Shown: positions 53,258 to 62,508 of the stretch, one piece after another | Numbering within the stretch: position 1 is the first letter of the stretch | How the letters are laid out: every line of letters begins with the position of its first letter | Source of the DNA: Janthinobacterium sp. B9-8 | GTDB lineage: Bacteria; Pseudomonadota; Gammaproteobacteria; Burkholderiales; Chitinibacteraceae | Direction: 5' to 3' | NCBI RefSeq assembly: GCF_000969645.2 | Contig: NZ_CP014222.1 | Span: 434,001-498,000, forward strand | DNA length: 64,000 bases | Made by a program: the position numbers and the translations under genes | The notes under the pieces: model-generated | What the model saw: the letters and a program-made list of their open reading frames with translations, nothing else | Databases searched by the model: none | Told to the model about the DNA's origin: nothing

Positions 53258-54216
53258 TATCGGCCTCCTTTACGGGACAGTTGATCGGTGGCCACAGCCA
53301 GAATAACCAAAATACCGGTGATTAAAATTTGGTAAACCGACGACACGCCCATCAGCGTCAGGCCATTACGGAATACACCCACAATCATTGCGCCAATTAA
53401 AGAGCCAATAATCACGCCGCGCCCGCCAAATAAGCTGGTGCCACCGAGTACCACGGCGGTAATCGCATCAAGGTTTTCTGTTTGCCCTGCATTCGGGTCG
53501 CCCACACCGGTACGCGCCACCGAGAGCAGCGATGCCACGCCGTAGCACAGCCCTGCCAGTACATACACCATCAGGATGACGCGGTGGGTTGCGATGCCAG
53601 TAAGGCGGGTGGCTTCCGGATTATTACCCACGGCATAAATATGGCGGCCCTGTGCGGTTTCCCTTAGCCAGATCCAGCTGAGTGCATAGCAGGCCAGCAT
53701 CAGCACCGTGCCATAGGCGACCTGGGTTTGGCCTATGCCAAAGGTGTTGCCAAAAAAGGTCATGGCGGCGGGCAAATCGGTAATGGTTTGCGAGCCTGAA
53801 TAAAGCTGGGTAATGGCAAAAGCGATATTCATTGTGCCGAGTGTCACAATAAAAGGTGGCAGCTTAATGCGGGTAACAAGCAGGCCATTCAGTAATCCAA
53901 AGCCTGCGGTAACAGCAAGGCCGATGGAAATCGCGACGATTGGATGTAAGCCATAATCATTGGCCACTTTGGTCATCACTACGCCGCCAAGCGCCATCAC
54001 CATGCCACAGGATAGATCGATTCCGGCGGTTAAAATAATCAGCGTTTGGCCAATCGCAATCAGCCCCACCACCATAATCTGCTGCAAAATCAGCGAGAAA
54101 TTCGCGCCAGTTAAAAACTGCTCGCTTTGAAACGAGAAAAAACCGCAGGCCAGCAGCAGCGCCAGAAATGGCCCCAGAGTGCCGATAGACGGGATGTGAT
54201 CTTTCCAACTCGGCAT
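53257..54216 (-). CDS. frcC: Sugar ABC transporter permease (FrcC-like)
   Basis: A 319-residue BPD_transp_2 permease with about ten helices. VVGLIAIGQTLIILTAGIDLS is the family N-terminal motif, and GRHIYAVGNNPEATRLTGI is the cytoplasmic loop that contacts the ATPase. The open frame extends to a GTG at 54252, but AGAGG upstream of the ATG at 54216 favours that start. It follows the binding-protein gene and overlaps the ATPase gene. Confidence 0.87.
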   Translation of the reverse strand: MPSWKDHIPSIGTLGPFLALLLACGFFSFQSEQFLTGANFSLILQQIMVVGLIAIGQTLIILTAGIDLSCGMVMALGGVVMTKVANDYGLHPIVAISIGLAVTAGFGLLNGLLVTRIKLPPFIVTLGTMNIAFAITQLYSGSQTITDLPAAMTFFGNTFGIGQTQVAYGTVLMLACYALSWIWLRETAQGRHIYAVGNNPEATRLTGIATHRVILMVYVLAGLCYGVASLLSVARTGVGDPNAGQTENLDAITAVVLGGTSLFGGRGVIIGSLIGAMIVGVFRNGLTLMGVSSVYQILITGILVILAVATDQLSRKGGR

Positions 54217-54294
54217 AGATAACCTCTTTTTTGATAAAAGTGCGGCAGGCACGCAGATCAGTTGCGCTTGATCTTTGTGCCTGCAAATGACTGC

Positions 54295-55284
54295 TTACTT
54301 ATTGCCCCAGCACATATCCATGCCGGTTTTACTGTCTTTGCTATCTACGCCAGCAATCGCTTTATTGGCGATCAGGGTGACGCCGGTATCGGTATAGCCC
54401 GATGGTTTTTTGCCTGTTTTTGCGTATTCAACACCTGCAGCTACGCCCATTGCGGCCATTTTTAGCGGGTATTGTTGTGATGTAGCGGCGATCTTGCCGT
54501 TTTTAAGGTCTTTAATTCCTTGGCATCCGCCATCTACCGAAACAATCAGTACGCCTTTTTCTTTACCGGCTTTTTTCAGTGCATTAAATGCACCGGCGGC
54601 GGCTGGCTCGTTAATGGTGTAAACCAGATTGATATCCGGGTTTTTTTGCAGACAGTTTTCCATGGCGGTCTGGCCTTTGGCCTGATCGCCAAAGCTGTCC
54701 GCCATACAAACCACAGCAGCGGGCTTGGCTAATTCATTGTTTTTTGCGTCAAAGGATTGCAAGCCAAAGCCTTGTAAAAAGCCATTGTGGCGTTGCGCAC
54801 CGACGGGGTGGCCTGGCAGTAAATCGAGTGTGGCGATTTTGGCAGGTTTGCCCGCAAACGTGGCCTTGGCATATTCACCGATCAAGACACCCGCTTTAAA
54901 GTTATCGGTTGCAAAAAGCGCATCGGTGGCGTTCGCCGGATCGGTCGGGCTATCGAGCGCAATAATCAGCACGCCTTTTTCGCGGGCTTTTTTAATGGTG
55001 GGCACAATCGCTTTGGAGTCACTTGGGGCAATCAGAATGGTTTTGGCCCCTGCTGCAATCATGTTTTCAATGGCGGTGACCTGGCCTGCATTATCGCCAT
55101 CGGCCTTGCCCGAGGCAGAAAGCAGTTTGGCGCCCTTGGCTTTAGCCTCGGCAGTCGCTCCCTCTTTCATTTTTACAAAGAAAGGATTGGTTTCAGTTTT
55201 AGTAATCAGGCCAATGACTGGCTCGCTGGCAAAAACGGGTGCGGCGATAAAGGCAAGGGCAATACAGATACGGGTTTGCAGCAT
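54295..55284 (-). CDS. frcB: Sugar ABC transporter substrate-binding protein (FrcB-like)
   Basis: A 329-residue periplasmic protein of Peripla_BP_4 type. A signal peptide ends near residue 19 (PVFASE). GLITKTETNPFFVKMKEGA, ILIAPSDSKAIVPTIKKARE and LIIALDSPTDPANATDALFA are typical of ribose/fructose binding proteins. It is first in the transporter operon and would set substrate choice. The upstream region has inverted repeats that could bind the ROK regulator. Confidence 0.87.
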   Translation of the reverse strand: MLQTRICIALAFIAAPVFASEPVIGLITKTETNPFFVKMKEGATAEAKAKGAKLLSASGKADGDNAGQVTAIENMIAAGAKTILIAPSDSKAIVPTIKKAREKGVLIIALDSPTDPANATDALFATDNFKAGVLIGEYAKATFAGKPAKIATLDLLPGHPVGAQRHNGFLQGFGLQSFDAKNNELAKPAAVVCMADSFGDQAKGQTAMENCLQKNPDINLVYTINEPAAAGAFNALKKAGKEKGVLIVSVDGGCQGIKDLKNGKIAATSQQYPLKMAAMGVAAGVEYAKTGKKPSGYTDTGVTLIANKAIAGVDSKDSKTGMDMCWGNK

Positions 55285-55747
55285 TTCTCTTCTCCAAAGA
55301 ATAGGCAGTCTGGCCTGAGGGTTACCCCATCAAATCGGCGTTTCTGATAAATCACTCGATTTGATTTAATCGATACTAAGCTCGGGTTTTTAATAAATCA
55401 ATAGGGTTTATTTATAGGAAAACCCTTATAAAACAGTTGTTTAATTGTGGGTTGCTTAGCAATTAATTAGATTGAAATAATAGAGAAACTGAGGCAGCGC
55501 GCGGCTTTAGTGGCTAGACGCATGCGTTAGCCTAAGAGAAAAACGAGAGATAATATTTTTTCGTGTAGGCCAGATAAACGGCAGAATACTGTGGTTTATT
55601 TAGCTAAGCGGAGTAAGCCGATCATTATTTATGCCTAAGAATAAAGGGCAATTGATTGTTTGCAGGGGGATTGAGCTAATGGGGCAACAAGGCTGATGGC
55701 TATAATGTCCTGCTTATGGATGAGCGATTCGTTTTTAAGGTTTATGT
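55285..55747. other. Promoter region of the sugar transporter operon
   Basis: 463 bases between divergent genes. It contains the palindrome at 55356-55373 and a second inverted repeat AGGGTTT (55403-55409) with AAACCCT (55420-55426). The rest has no protein-like frame. Confidence 0.4.
55356..55373. promoter_or_regulatory. Possible operator: TCGATT-N6-AATCGA
   Basis: A perfect 6+6 palindrome about 70-90 bases upstream of the binding-protein gene, in an AT-rich stretch. It is a candidate binding site for the ROK regulator of this locus. Confidence 0.35.
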
Positions 55748-56215
55748 ATGAAAATTTCATTTTTATTTTGGGTTTGTGTACTTGCTACGCCCGCTTTTGC
55801 TGCCAAGGTTTATCAATGGCGAGATGCAGATGGCCGGGTGTTTTATTCAGATCAGCCTGCGCCGGGGCAAAATGCGCGGGAAAGGCATATTCGCGTGCAA
55901 AGCAGCGCAGCTAGCCAGCCGCAAGATCAGGCAGCTATGGTGTTGTATGTTTCGCCAGAATGCGGCAAGCCTTGTAGCGATGCGGTAGAGCTGCTTGATA
56001 GCCGCAAAATTAATTATGAGTTAAAAAATCCCAGTCGTTCAGAGCCTCAGATGATTGAGTTTATTAATCTGGTTGGCAGCCTTTCCGTTCGTACTCCTGT
56101 GTTGGTGATGGGCAAAAAAGTGCTTAGCCCTTGGGATAAGCTGATTTGGAGCGCAACGCTGAATAAAGCAGGTTTTCCTGTGCTAGAGAAGAAAAACGCC
56201 TCGCAAGCAAAATAA
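55748..56215 (+). CDS. DUF4124 protein with glutaredoxin-like C-terminal domain
   Basis: A 155-residue exported protein. The signal peptide (about 1-19) is followed by a DUF4124 domain with KVYQWRDADGRVFYSDQPAPG (about 20-45). A glutaredoxin-like second half has VLYVSPECGKPCSDAVELL (a CGKPC Cys pair) and RTPVLVMGKKVLSP in the cis-proline position. It may act in periplasmic thiol chemistry; the role is unknown. Confidence 0.85.
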   Translation: MKISFLFWVCVLATPAFAAKVYQWRDADGRVFYSDQPAPGQNARERHIRVQSSAASQPQDQAAMVLYVSPECGKPCSDAVELLDSRKINYELKNPSRSEPQMIEFINLVGSLSVRTPVLVMGKKVLSPWDKLIWSATLNKAGFPVLEKKNASQAK

Positions 56216-56308
56216 ATCTAGCTATACCTATGTGATGCCCTGAGCTTTATTGATGTTGTCTGGCTTAGCGCAAATCAACGTTAACAGAGCTCGCCAGGAT
56301 CATGATCT

Positions 56309-58183
56309 ATGCACAAATCGATCCGTATTGTGTTGGCAAGCTGCGTGGTGATAGGGGCCAGCTGTCTGGGCTTGCATTTTTGTGCTGGGGCCGATGAGTT
56401 ATATCGTGATGTATTTCATCGGCTGGCTGGGGCGCGTACACCCGCATCGCACGTGGTTTTGTTGACGGTAGATGACGCCACGCTGGCGCAATATCCCGAC
56501 ACCCCTCTTGCATTTTTTTCCCCTTTATTTGCCCGTGCCGCTCAAACCGCTGTTGATGCGGGGGCCAAAGTGATTGCGCTCGACTTTATGCTCGGCATCA
56601 GCGCTGAGCAATGGTTGGCCGAACATGAAAGCCCCAAGGCGGGGGATTTTGATCAGCCCATACGCGCCTTGATTGGGCAAGAATCACTCCTACTGCCTGC
56701 ACTGAAGCAGGCTGACCGGCTACAGCTACCTGCTACGGCTTACACCATTGCCGTTCCTGATTTTGATCTGGGCCATCATCTGGGGCGAGTTGATTTACCC
56801 GCAGATGGTGATGGCATTGTGCGGCGTATTCCCTTGGTTTGGCATGACGAGGCTGAAGGAAGCCCTGTGCTATCCATGCCCTTGCTTTTGGCTTTGCGCT
56901 ATAGCAATCAGCAGGCTAAGGCAAAAAAATGGCATTTGGGCGGGCAGGTGATTGATCGAAATTCATCACCGCAACGCATTGCATGGCTGGGGCCGCCCGG
57001 TACCGTGCCGCAAATTGCCATGCACCGTTTATTGGCTAAGCAAGCTTTGCAAGATCCGCAAGTTTTAGCGCTCAAAGGTAAGGCTTTAGTGCTGGGCGGC
57101 GCGTATACCGGCATGCAGGATTGGCATCTCACACCTTATGGTATGGGCATGGGGCATGCCCTGATGAGTGGCCCGGAAATACTGGCGCAGAGTGCCGAAA
57201 TGTTGCTCTCTGGCAGGCGGCTAATGACGCCCGCAATCCATTGGCAATATCTTAACTTGCTGTTGATTGCGCTTAGTCTTTTATACGGCTTTATTTTTCT
57301 GAATCATAAATGGCTACTACCAACGGGAATTCTGATTTTATTATTACCTATTGCTGTGGCTTATCTGGTGTTTTTGCAAGATCTACTTTGGCCGGTATTC
57401 CCCGTGCAAATCGCTATTGCCAGCGCAATGCTGGCCGCTATTTTATTAAAGCTGAACAGAGCCGCCCGTAAACAGCGTTATTTAACCGAGTTATTTGGCC
57501 GCTTTGTGTCCCCTGCGATTGTGAAGCAAATGGCCGAGAGCGATACCATGCCAGTGATGGGCGGGGAGCGCGTGGTGGCGACGGTGCTGTTTTGCGATAT
57601 TCGCAGTTTTACCAGTTTATCTGAGCTTTTAAAGCCCGAAGATGTAGTGGAGCTACTGAATGCGTGGTTTGAGCGTGCCTGCGCCATTGCCTGGCAATAC
57701 GGCGGCACGGTAGATAAGCTGATTGGTGACGCTATGATGGTGGAATTCGGCACGCCGCTGCGCCATCCTGATCATGCCCGCCGGGCCGTTGCTGCTGGCC
57801 TGGCTTTGGAGGCAGCTGCGCGTGAGATGTCGGCCTGGGTGGACCAGCGTTTTCCCTCTCACTCTTTTTCTGATTTTGCAATTGGCGTGGGCTTACATAC
57901 CGGCCCCTTAGTAATTGGCAATATTGGTTCCAGCTTAAAAACCGATTACACCGCCATAGGAGACACCGTCAATGTGGCGGCGCGTTTAGAAGGCTTGGGT
58001 AAAACGCTGGGCTGTGTGGTGGTGGCAAGCCACGAAACGGTGCAGGCTGTGGCGGGTGTTGTTACGGGCGATGCCACTTCTTTATTAGTAAAGGGCCGAG
58101 CCGAGCCGGTGGTGGTTTATGCCGTGCATGGGCTGGGTATGGCTTCCAATAAGGAGCAAGAACATGAAATGGATCCACATTAG
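56309..58183 (+). CDS. CHASE2-domain adenylate/guanylate cyclase
   Basis: A 624-residue membrane protein. An N-terminal helix, an extracytoplasmic CHASE2 sensor (about 30-310, HVVLLTVDDATL, KVIALDFML), three helices (about 315-385) and a class III cyclase domain (about 410-600). The metal-binding Asp residues are in VLFCDIRSFTSL and KLIGDAMM, the purine-selecting Lys in VDKLIGD suggests ATP, and DYTAIGDTVNVAARLE completes the site. It should make cAMP. The FecR-like gene overlaps its end by 20 bases, as is usual for this pair. Confidence 0.92.
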   Translation: MHKSIRIVLASCVVIGASCLGLHFCAGADELYRDVFHRLAGARTPASHVVLLTVDDATLAQYPDTPLAFFSPLFARAAQTAVDAGAKVIALDFMLGISAEQWLAEHESPKAGDFDQPIRALIGQESLLLPALKQADRLQLPATAYTIAVPDFDLGHHLGRVDLPADGDGIVRRIPLVWHDEAEGSPVLSMPLLLALRYSNQQAKAKKWHLGGQVIDRNSSPQRIAWLGPPGTVPQIAMHRLLAKQALQDPQVLALKGKALVLGGAYTGMQDWHLTPYGMGMGHALMSGPEILAQSAEMLLSGRRLMTPAIHWQYLNLLLIALSLLYGFIFLNHKWLLPTGILILLLPIAVAYLVFLQDLLWPVFPVQIAIASAMLAAILLKLNRAARKQRYLTELFGRFVSPAIVKQMAESDTMPVMGGERVVATVLFCDIRSFTSLSELLKPEDVVELLNAWFERACAIAWQYGGTVDKLIGDAMMVEFGTPLRHPDHARRAVAAGLALEAAAREMSAWVDQRFPSHSFSDFAIGVGLHTGPLVIGNIGSSLKTDYTAIGDTVNVAARLEGLGKTLGCVVVASHETVQAVAGVVTGDATSLLVKGRAEPVVVYAVHGLGMASNKEQEHEMDPH

Positions 58184-58781
58184 TGCGTTGCTGGGGCTGG
58201 TTATGGCGAGCTTTTGCTTTGCTGCTGAAAATATTGTGGTGCTAAAAACAAGGCAAGCCTTACAGCTTAGCAATAAGGGAGAAGCAAAAGTATTAAAGCC
58301 CTATGTAAAGCTACTTGCCGGTGATCAGCTGCTTTTACCAGAGACTGCCGAAGTGCAGCTAGTGTGGATCGATTCGGGCCGCCATGAAATCTGGCAAGGC
58401 CCCGCACGTTTAAAACTCTTGAGCGATGCGGCAGAAGAGAGCAATCACAAGCCCGCTGCACAAATTAAAACCCTGCCCGCTGCGCTGCGTAGCCATTTGG
58501 GACAGGTGGGCGGCACGCTTACGTCGATTAAACAAATGGGCGGCATTATTAATGTACGGGCCGTGAGTGAGTCGGATGAAAGCGCCGCTATTGCAGAGCA
58601 GGCACGTAAGGAATTAGATGCGGATAATCCATCTGCCGATTTGTTTTTATTACAAGAGCAATGGAATGCCCAAAATTGGAGCGCCGTTTATAAAACCTTA
58701 AAACGCTTGCAAGTGCTTGACCCCAGAAACCCTGAGCTGGCGGCGGTGCTGAAGCACTTAGAGCAGAAAATGGCACGCTAA
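58164..58781 (+). CDS. FecR-like exported protein paired with the cyclase
   Basis: A 205-residue protein with a signal peptide (about 1-20, ending FCFAAE). The centre (about 25-85) matches a reduced FecR-type beta-fold: YVKLLAGDQLLLPETAEVQLVW and IWQGPARLKL. The C-terminal part is helical and may be TPR-like (LFLLQEQWNAQNWSAVYKTL). The ATG at 58164 has AAGGAG upstream (58151-58156). It likely acts outside the membrane with the CHASE2 domain of the cyclase. Confidence 0.78.
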   Translation: MKWIHISALLGLVMASFCFAAENIVVLKTRQALQLSNKGEAKVLKPYVKLLAGDQLLLPETAEVQLVWIDSGRHEIWQGPARLKLLSDAAEESNHKPAAQIKTLPAALRSHLGQVGGTLTSIKQMGGIINVRAVSESDESAAIAEQARKELDADNPSADLFLLQEQWNAQNWSAVYKTLKRLQVLDPRNPELAAVLKHLEQKMAR

Positions 58782-59111
58782 CTGGGCTGGGCGTGCACGG
58801 TTTTTTACAATGTATAAAGCCGCTGGTAAGTGCATTTTAGGATGGTTTTGTTATTACCCTGACACGGGTTTTTTTACCGATTCATTGAGTGGATACTGTC
58901 ATATTTGTATATATATGCGTCAGATTTTTTGATTAATTACACGTAATTTTGTAATGTAATTTATTGAAATTATTAAAAATAATGTCAGCAAGCCGCCCAT
59001 CATTAATCTATTGGAACATAGCTTAAACATTACTAACCTCCAAAGAACTTTATTCGCCCAACTTGGCCAGTGATCCTCGCTGATACCAAGAGCATCCTTG
59101 GAGAGCACGTA
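58782..59111. other. AT-rich spacer before the glycine-rich lipoprotein gene
   Basis: 330 bases. A weak 4-bp ACCC/GGGT hairpin with a T run (58856-58876) may end the cyclase operon. A possible promoter, TTGATT (58929-58934), 17 bases, TAATGT (58952-58957), precedes the lipoprotein gene. Both are low confidence. Confidence 0.35.
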
Positions 59112-61415
59112 ATGAAAGCGACACTCGCATTATCTATCTTGGCAGCGGCCGTTCTTAGCGCATGTGGCGGAGGTGGTGGTGGCTCGGATACGGCCTCTGG
59201 AGCGGCCAGTGCCGATGTACCGCTTCGTATGCAAGGTGGTGGTGGTGCGTGTGGTAATGGCTGCGGGGGTAATTCTGGGGGAGGCAGTACCGGCGGCGGG
59301 GTGGGTGGTGGTGGTGGCTTGTCGATGATGCGTAATGTTGTTGTGAGTATTAGCAAGGTTGATGGCACGGTACTGGCGAGTGCTGATCTTACTTCTGGCC
59401 TCGTTTCTATTTTCCCTGGCACGCAAGCCGGGCCGTTTATCGCAACGTTTACGCCTAAAGCTAATGGCGAATATTTTGATGAAGCCCGCCGTGAATGGGT
59501 GTCTTTAGGTACCAGCTCCTTACGTGTTTTATTGCCTAATTTAAATAGCAACTTTAGCGCAAATCCTTTTACCGAAGCCGCATATCAATACGCCATTAAA
59601 AAAGCGGGCAGCGAAGCCGCATTGACAGCCACCAGCATGCAAGAAGCCAATGATTACATCAAAACCGAATTCAATACCAAGCTGGCCGAACGCAATAAAA
59701 TCACGGATATCACCCTCTTGCCTACCTTTATTGATGATACCAAAGGCTTGGCAACACTCGCGGCAACCCCTGCGGGGCGTTATGGTGCCGTGCTTTCTGG
59801 TTTAGCTTTTGCGGCTCAGGCGTTTAACAATAAATTGACTACCCCTGCGCTGGCCTTTACGAAGCAGCTGGTTGAAGACATTAAAGACAATAATAAAATT
59901 GATATTTCAATTACGCCCAGCGATTTAGCCTACGGCGCAGATTTAGCCGAGCGGCTTGATGCCAGCATCAACCAAGCCACCACAACCTGGGGTGGGGCTG
60001 AATTGCAAACCGAAGTGCTGAGCGAAGTAACACCTACAACAGCCGCCTTGATGGCTGCCGATGGCAACGCCTTTATGTTGAGCTTTTTATCGGATACCAA
60101 TTTATTTGGTAATGGCAGCTCAGGGCAGGGGGCTCGTCTTCCAAGCAGTAAGATGGCTGCAGGTAGCCTTGTTCCTGCGGGTGGTGCAAGTAATGTGGCC
60201 ACTGCGGGTGTATTTGCCTGCAGCTCAGGCGGTACGCGCACTGTGACGGTGGTAGACGCCAATAATAATCACCAGCTGGATCAAGCGGGCGATATGGAAA
60301 AAACGGTATACGCCAATTGCAATAGTGGCAGCTCTACCCAGAATGGCTTTGAAGAAACGGGCGCGCTTAGCAATGTGACGTTTAGCTCTTTCTATAAGCT
60401 TTCAGGTACGCTTTATTACAAAAAAGATACCACTACGATAGGTGCAGATAATTCAAGCAGTGTATTCCAGGAAGACTACACCGATGAAACAATCCAGCAA
60501 GTTGATGCTAACTTTGTATTGCAAAGCCTGAAAGGGACAAAAACGCTTAATAGTTTTTCTTACTTAAATAAAAACAGCGCAGGTGTGGTGACCTATCAGG
60601 AAGCAAGCCAAAGCGCTCCAGGAGCGGTATATACCTTTGATTTTACAAGGCAGGCAGATGGTACTTACCAAGGAACAACAACCCAAGTGTGGGGGAAATA
60701 TTCATCCTTGGCCGAAACCGCTGACAAGATGGAAAGAACCGCTACAGGCAATAGATCCATTGTGAACGGCAGCAATCTTTTCTGGAGTGGCTGGAAGAGC
60801 GTGACACGCAATTCAAAACTCACCAATTATGCCCATACGATGACTGCATTTGGCATAAGCATTAATCAGAAATATGATCTGGCGCTTGAAGATGAAATAC
60901 TGACGTTTGACGGTAGTTTTCATCAGCTTACGGGGCAAACTACATTCAGCGCTTCGCGAGTGGATGTCACGGTGACCAGCCCGCTTGGCGTGACTAGCCA
61001 ACTGGTTAATAACTATAAGCAAACTAAAAACTGGCAAAAAGATGTGAGTGACACCACCAGCTACACTGCAGAAAGTGTGCGACTTGTTAACGCGCTGGGC
61101 ACGGCTTCAATCTCCAGTGTGAAATCCACGCAGGTTATCGGTTTGGGAACAAGCAATACAGGGAATAACAGCTTCTCCCTAGCGGGCTTATTAACCACCA
61201 GCAAAGGCTATACTTTCAACGTGGATAGTATGGTGCCAGACACCAAATTCACCTGGACTGCCGCCGATAAAATTTACCCCGTATCCGGCGATCTGCGTGC
61301 CTTGGGCGCAAAAAACAGCAGCTTAATCATCAGAGCCAAAGGCGGAAATAATATGGACGTGGTTTACACCACCAGCACCGGGCAAACAGGCACGATTGCC
61401 AGCCGGTGGAAATGA
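59112..61415 (+). CDS. Large glycine-rich lipoprotein of unknown function
   Basis: A 767-residue lipoprotein. The signal ends LSAC (lipidated Cys at residue 18), followed by a run of glycines and a Gly/Ser-rich stretch (about 19-75). The next 300 residues are mixed helix and loop; the second half is beta-rich with many Thr, Ser and Asn. No known domain was recognised. A GTG at 59070 opens the frame, but GGAG before the ATG at 59112 and the signal peptide decide the start. A strong terminator follows. Confidence 0.8.
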   Translation: MKATLALSILAAAVLSACGGGGGGSDTASGAASADVPLRMQGGGGACGNGCGGNSGGGSTGGGVGGGGGLSMMRNVVVSISKVDGTVLASADLTSGLVSIFPGTQAGPFIATFTPKANGEYFDEARREWVSLGTSSLRVLLPNLNSNFSANPFTEAAYQYAIKKAGSEAALTATSMQEANDYIKTEFNTKLAERNKITDITLLPTFIDDTKGLATLAATPAGRYGAVLSGLAFAAQAFNNKLTTPALAFTKQLVEDIKDNNKIDISITPSDLAYGADLAERLDASINQATTTWGGAELQTEVLSEVTPTTAALMAADGNAFMLSFLSDTNLFGNGSSGQGARLPSSKMAAGSLVPAGGASNVATAGVFACSSGGTRTVTVVDANNNHQLDQAGDMEKTVYANCNSGSSTQNGFEETGALSNVTFSSFYKLSGTLYYKKDTTTIGADNSSSVFQEDYTDETIQQVDANFVLQSLKGTKTLNSFSYLNKNSAGVVTYQEASQSAPGAVYTFDFTRQADGTYQGTTTQVWGKYSSLAETADKMERTATGNRSIVNGSNLFWSGWKSVTRNSKLTNYAHTMTAFGISINQKYDLALEDEILTFDGSFHQLTGQTTFSASRVDVTVTSPLGVTSQLVNNYKQTKNWQKDVSDTTSYTAESVRLVNALGTASISSVKSTQVIGLGTSNTGNNSFSLAGLLTTSKGYTFNVDSMVPDTKFTWTAADKIYPVSGDLRALGAKNSSLIIRAKGGNNMDVVYTTSTGQTGTIASRWK

Positions 61416-61872
61416 CATGTTCCTTATTACTTCTGTATTTTAAGATTTAGGGGGTTGTGTCTTTTTGTAAAAGAATGGGAGCAGAAGGCGAGCTAGTTTG
61501 AGTGCTCTGGTTCAAAAGAAGCGATGTTATTCATTAAAGGCCACTTTTATAAGTGGCCTTTTTTTATGGAGGATGGCGATACGCTTACGGTGTACAGAGT
61601 AGGTGGTTACAGGGGATAAACAGCTGAGCATGGCATTTGGTGGCATTTTGGCACAGGCCACATAGCCTCTTGCTTTATCCCCTCTAGTTTCGAGTGGCAA
61701 TGAAACTTGTTTTCAAGTAAAAAAGCTATTCAATAATAAAAGAAATAGTAATCAGTACTGTATGTGGAATATTATCGGGGATAATAAATACCTAAAAAAT
61801 TATGTCTGCTGAGGGAAGTGCGATCATTTTTTTTCTTCGTACTTTGTACACTAATTGGGGAGTGATTTGAAA
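61416..61872. other. Spacer after the glycine-rich lipoprotein gene
   Basis: About 457 bases. It holds the terminator at 61536-61566 and then an AT-rich stretch up to the pentapeptide-repeat gene. Nothing else was recognised. Confidence 0.4.
61536..61566 (+). terminator. Terminator after the glycine-rich lipoprotein gene
   Basis: A perfect 11-bp stem AAAGGCCACTT (61536-61546) with its complement (61551-61561), TTAT loop and a seven-T tail. Confidence 0.93.
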
Positions 61873-62325
61873 GTGATTGGATTTGTGGACAGCCATATGG
61901 AGCTCAACTTAGGAGCAAAGTTTAATGGTGGATTTCTGGATGATTGCAATCTAAGTGGTGGTGTCTTTAAAAACGCAATTTTTGAAGGAGTTTGTCTGTT
62001 TCGTAGTGATTTTTCTAATGCAGATTTGACTCAGGCTGAATTTTACTTGTGTATGGCTTTGGGTGCTAATTTCTCAGGTGCAGTATTAAATAATGCAAAA
62101 TTTATAGGTGGCGGATTTGAGCAGGTTTGCTTTGCCAATGCAGATCTTCGATCTGCTTCTTTTCTTAAAGACAATATGGGGGGAGAAGTCATTCTATACG
62201 GTGCAGACTTTACTAGTACTGTATTGGACGAGGTGACTTTTGATGGTTGTTTGTATGATGCCACGACTATATTTCCAGTTGGGTTTTCTCCTGAGGTGCA
62301 TGGGTTATTAAAAATAAATAATTAG
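61873..62325 (+). CDS. Pentapeptide-repeat protein
   Basis: A 150-residue protein built of A(D/N)LXX-type repeats (ANFSGAVLNNAKF, FANADLRSASF, YGADFTSTVLDEVTF), which fold into a right-handed quadrilateral helix. It has no signal peptide. No ATG lies near; GGGGAG at 61857-61862 fits a GTG at 61873 (10 bases) or a TTG at 61867 (4 bases). Some family members protect DNA gyrase, but this one is short and its role is unknown. The region is AT-rich compared with the rest. Confidence 0.75.
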   Translation: MIGFVDSHMELNLGAKFNGGFLDDCNLSGGVFKNAIFEGVCLFRSDFSNADLTQAEFYLCMALGANFSGAVLNNAKFIGGGFEQVCFANADLRSASFLKDNMGGEVILYGADFTSTVLDEVTFDGCLYDATTIFPVGFSPEVHGLLKINN

Positions 62326-62508
62326 CAATTATTACGTACCGGTGTTTGAAAGGGGGGCTGAATAACGGAGCATTCAGAGATGCGTATGAGCTGGTTTTGT
62401 GGGGGATTGCGAGCGGCTACGTCGAGAAAATTTCAATAGGTTGATGACAGGGAGAGGTAAAACAGGAAAAGTTTTGCCTAAACCACGGCTGATGAGCGAG
62501 GTGTATCA

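Noticed and set aside
59033-59551. Proline-rich frame opposite the glycine-rich lipoprotein
   Set aside because: A shadow: glycine codons read as proline on the other strand.
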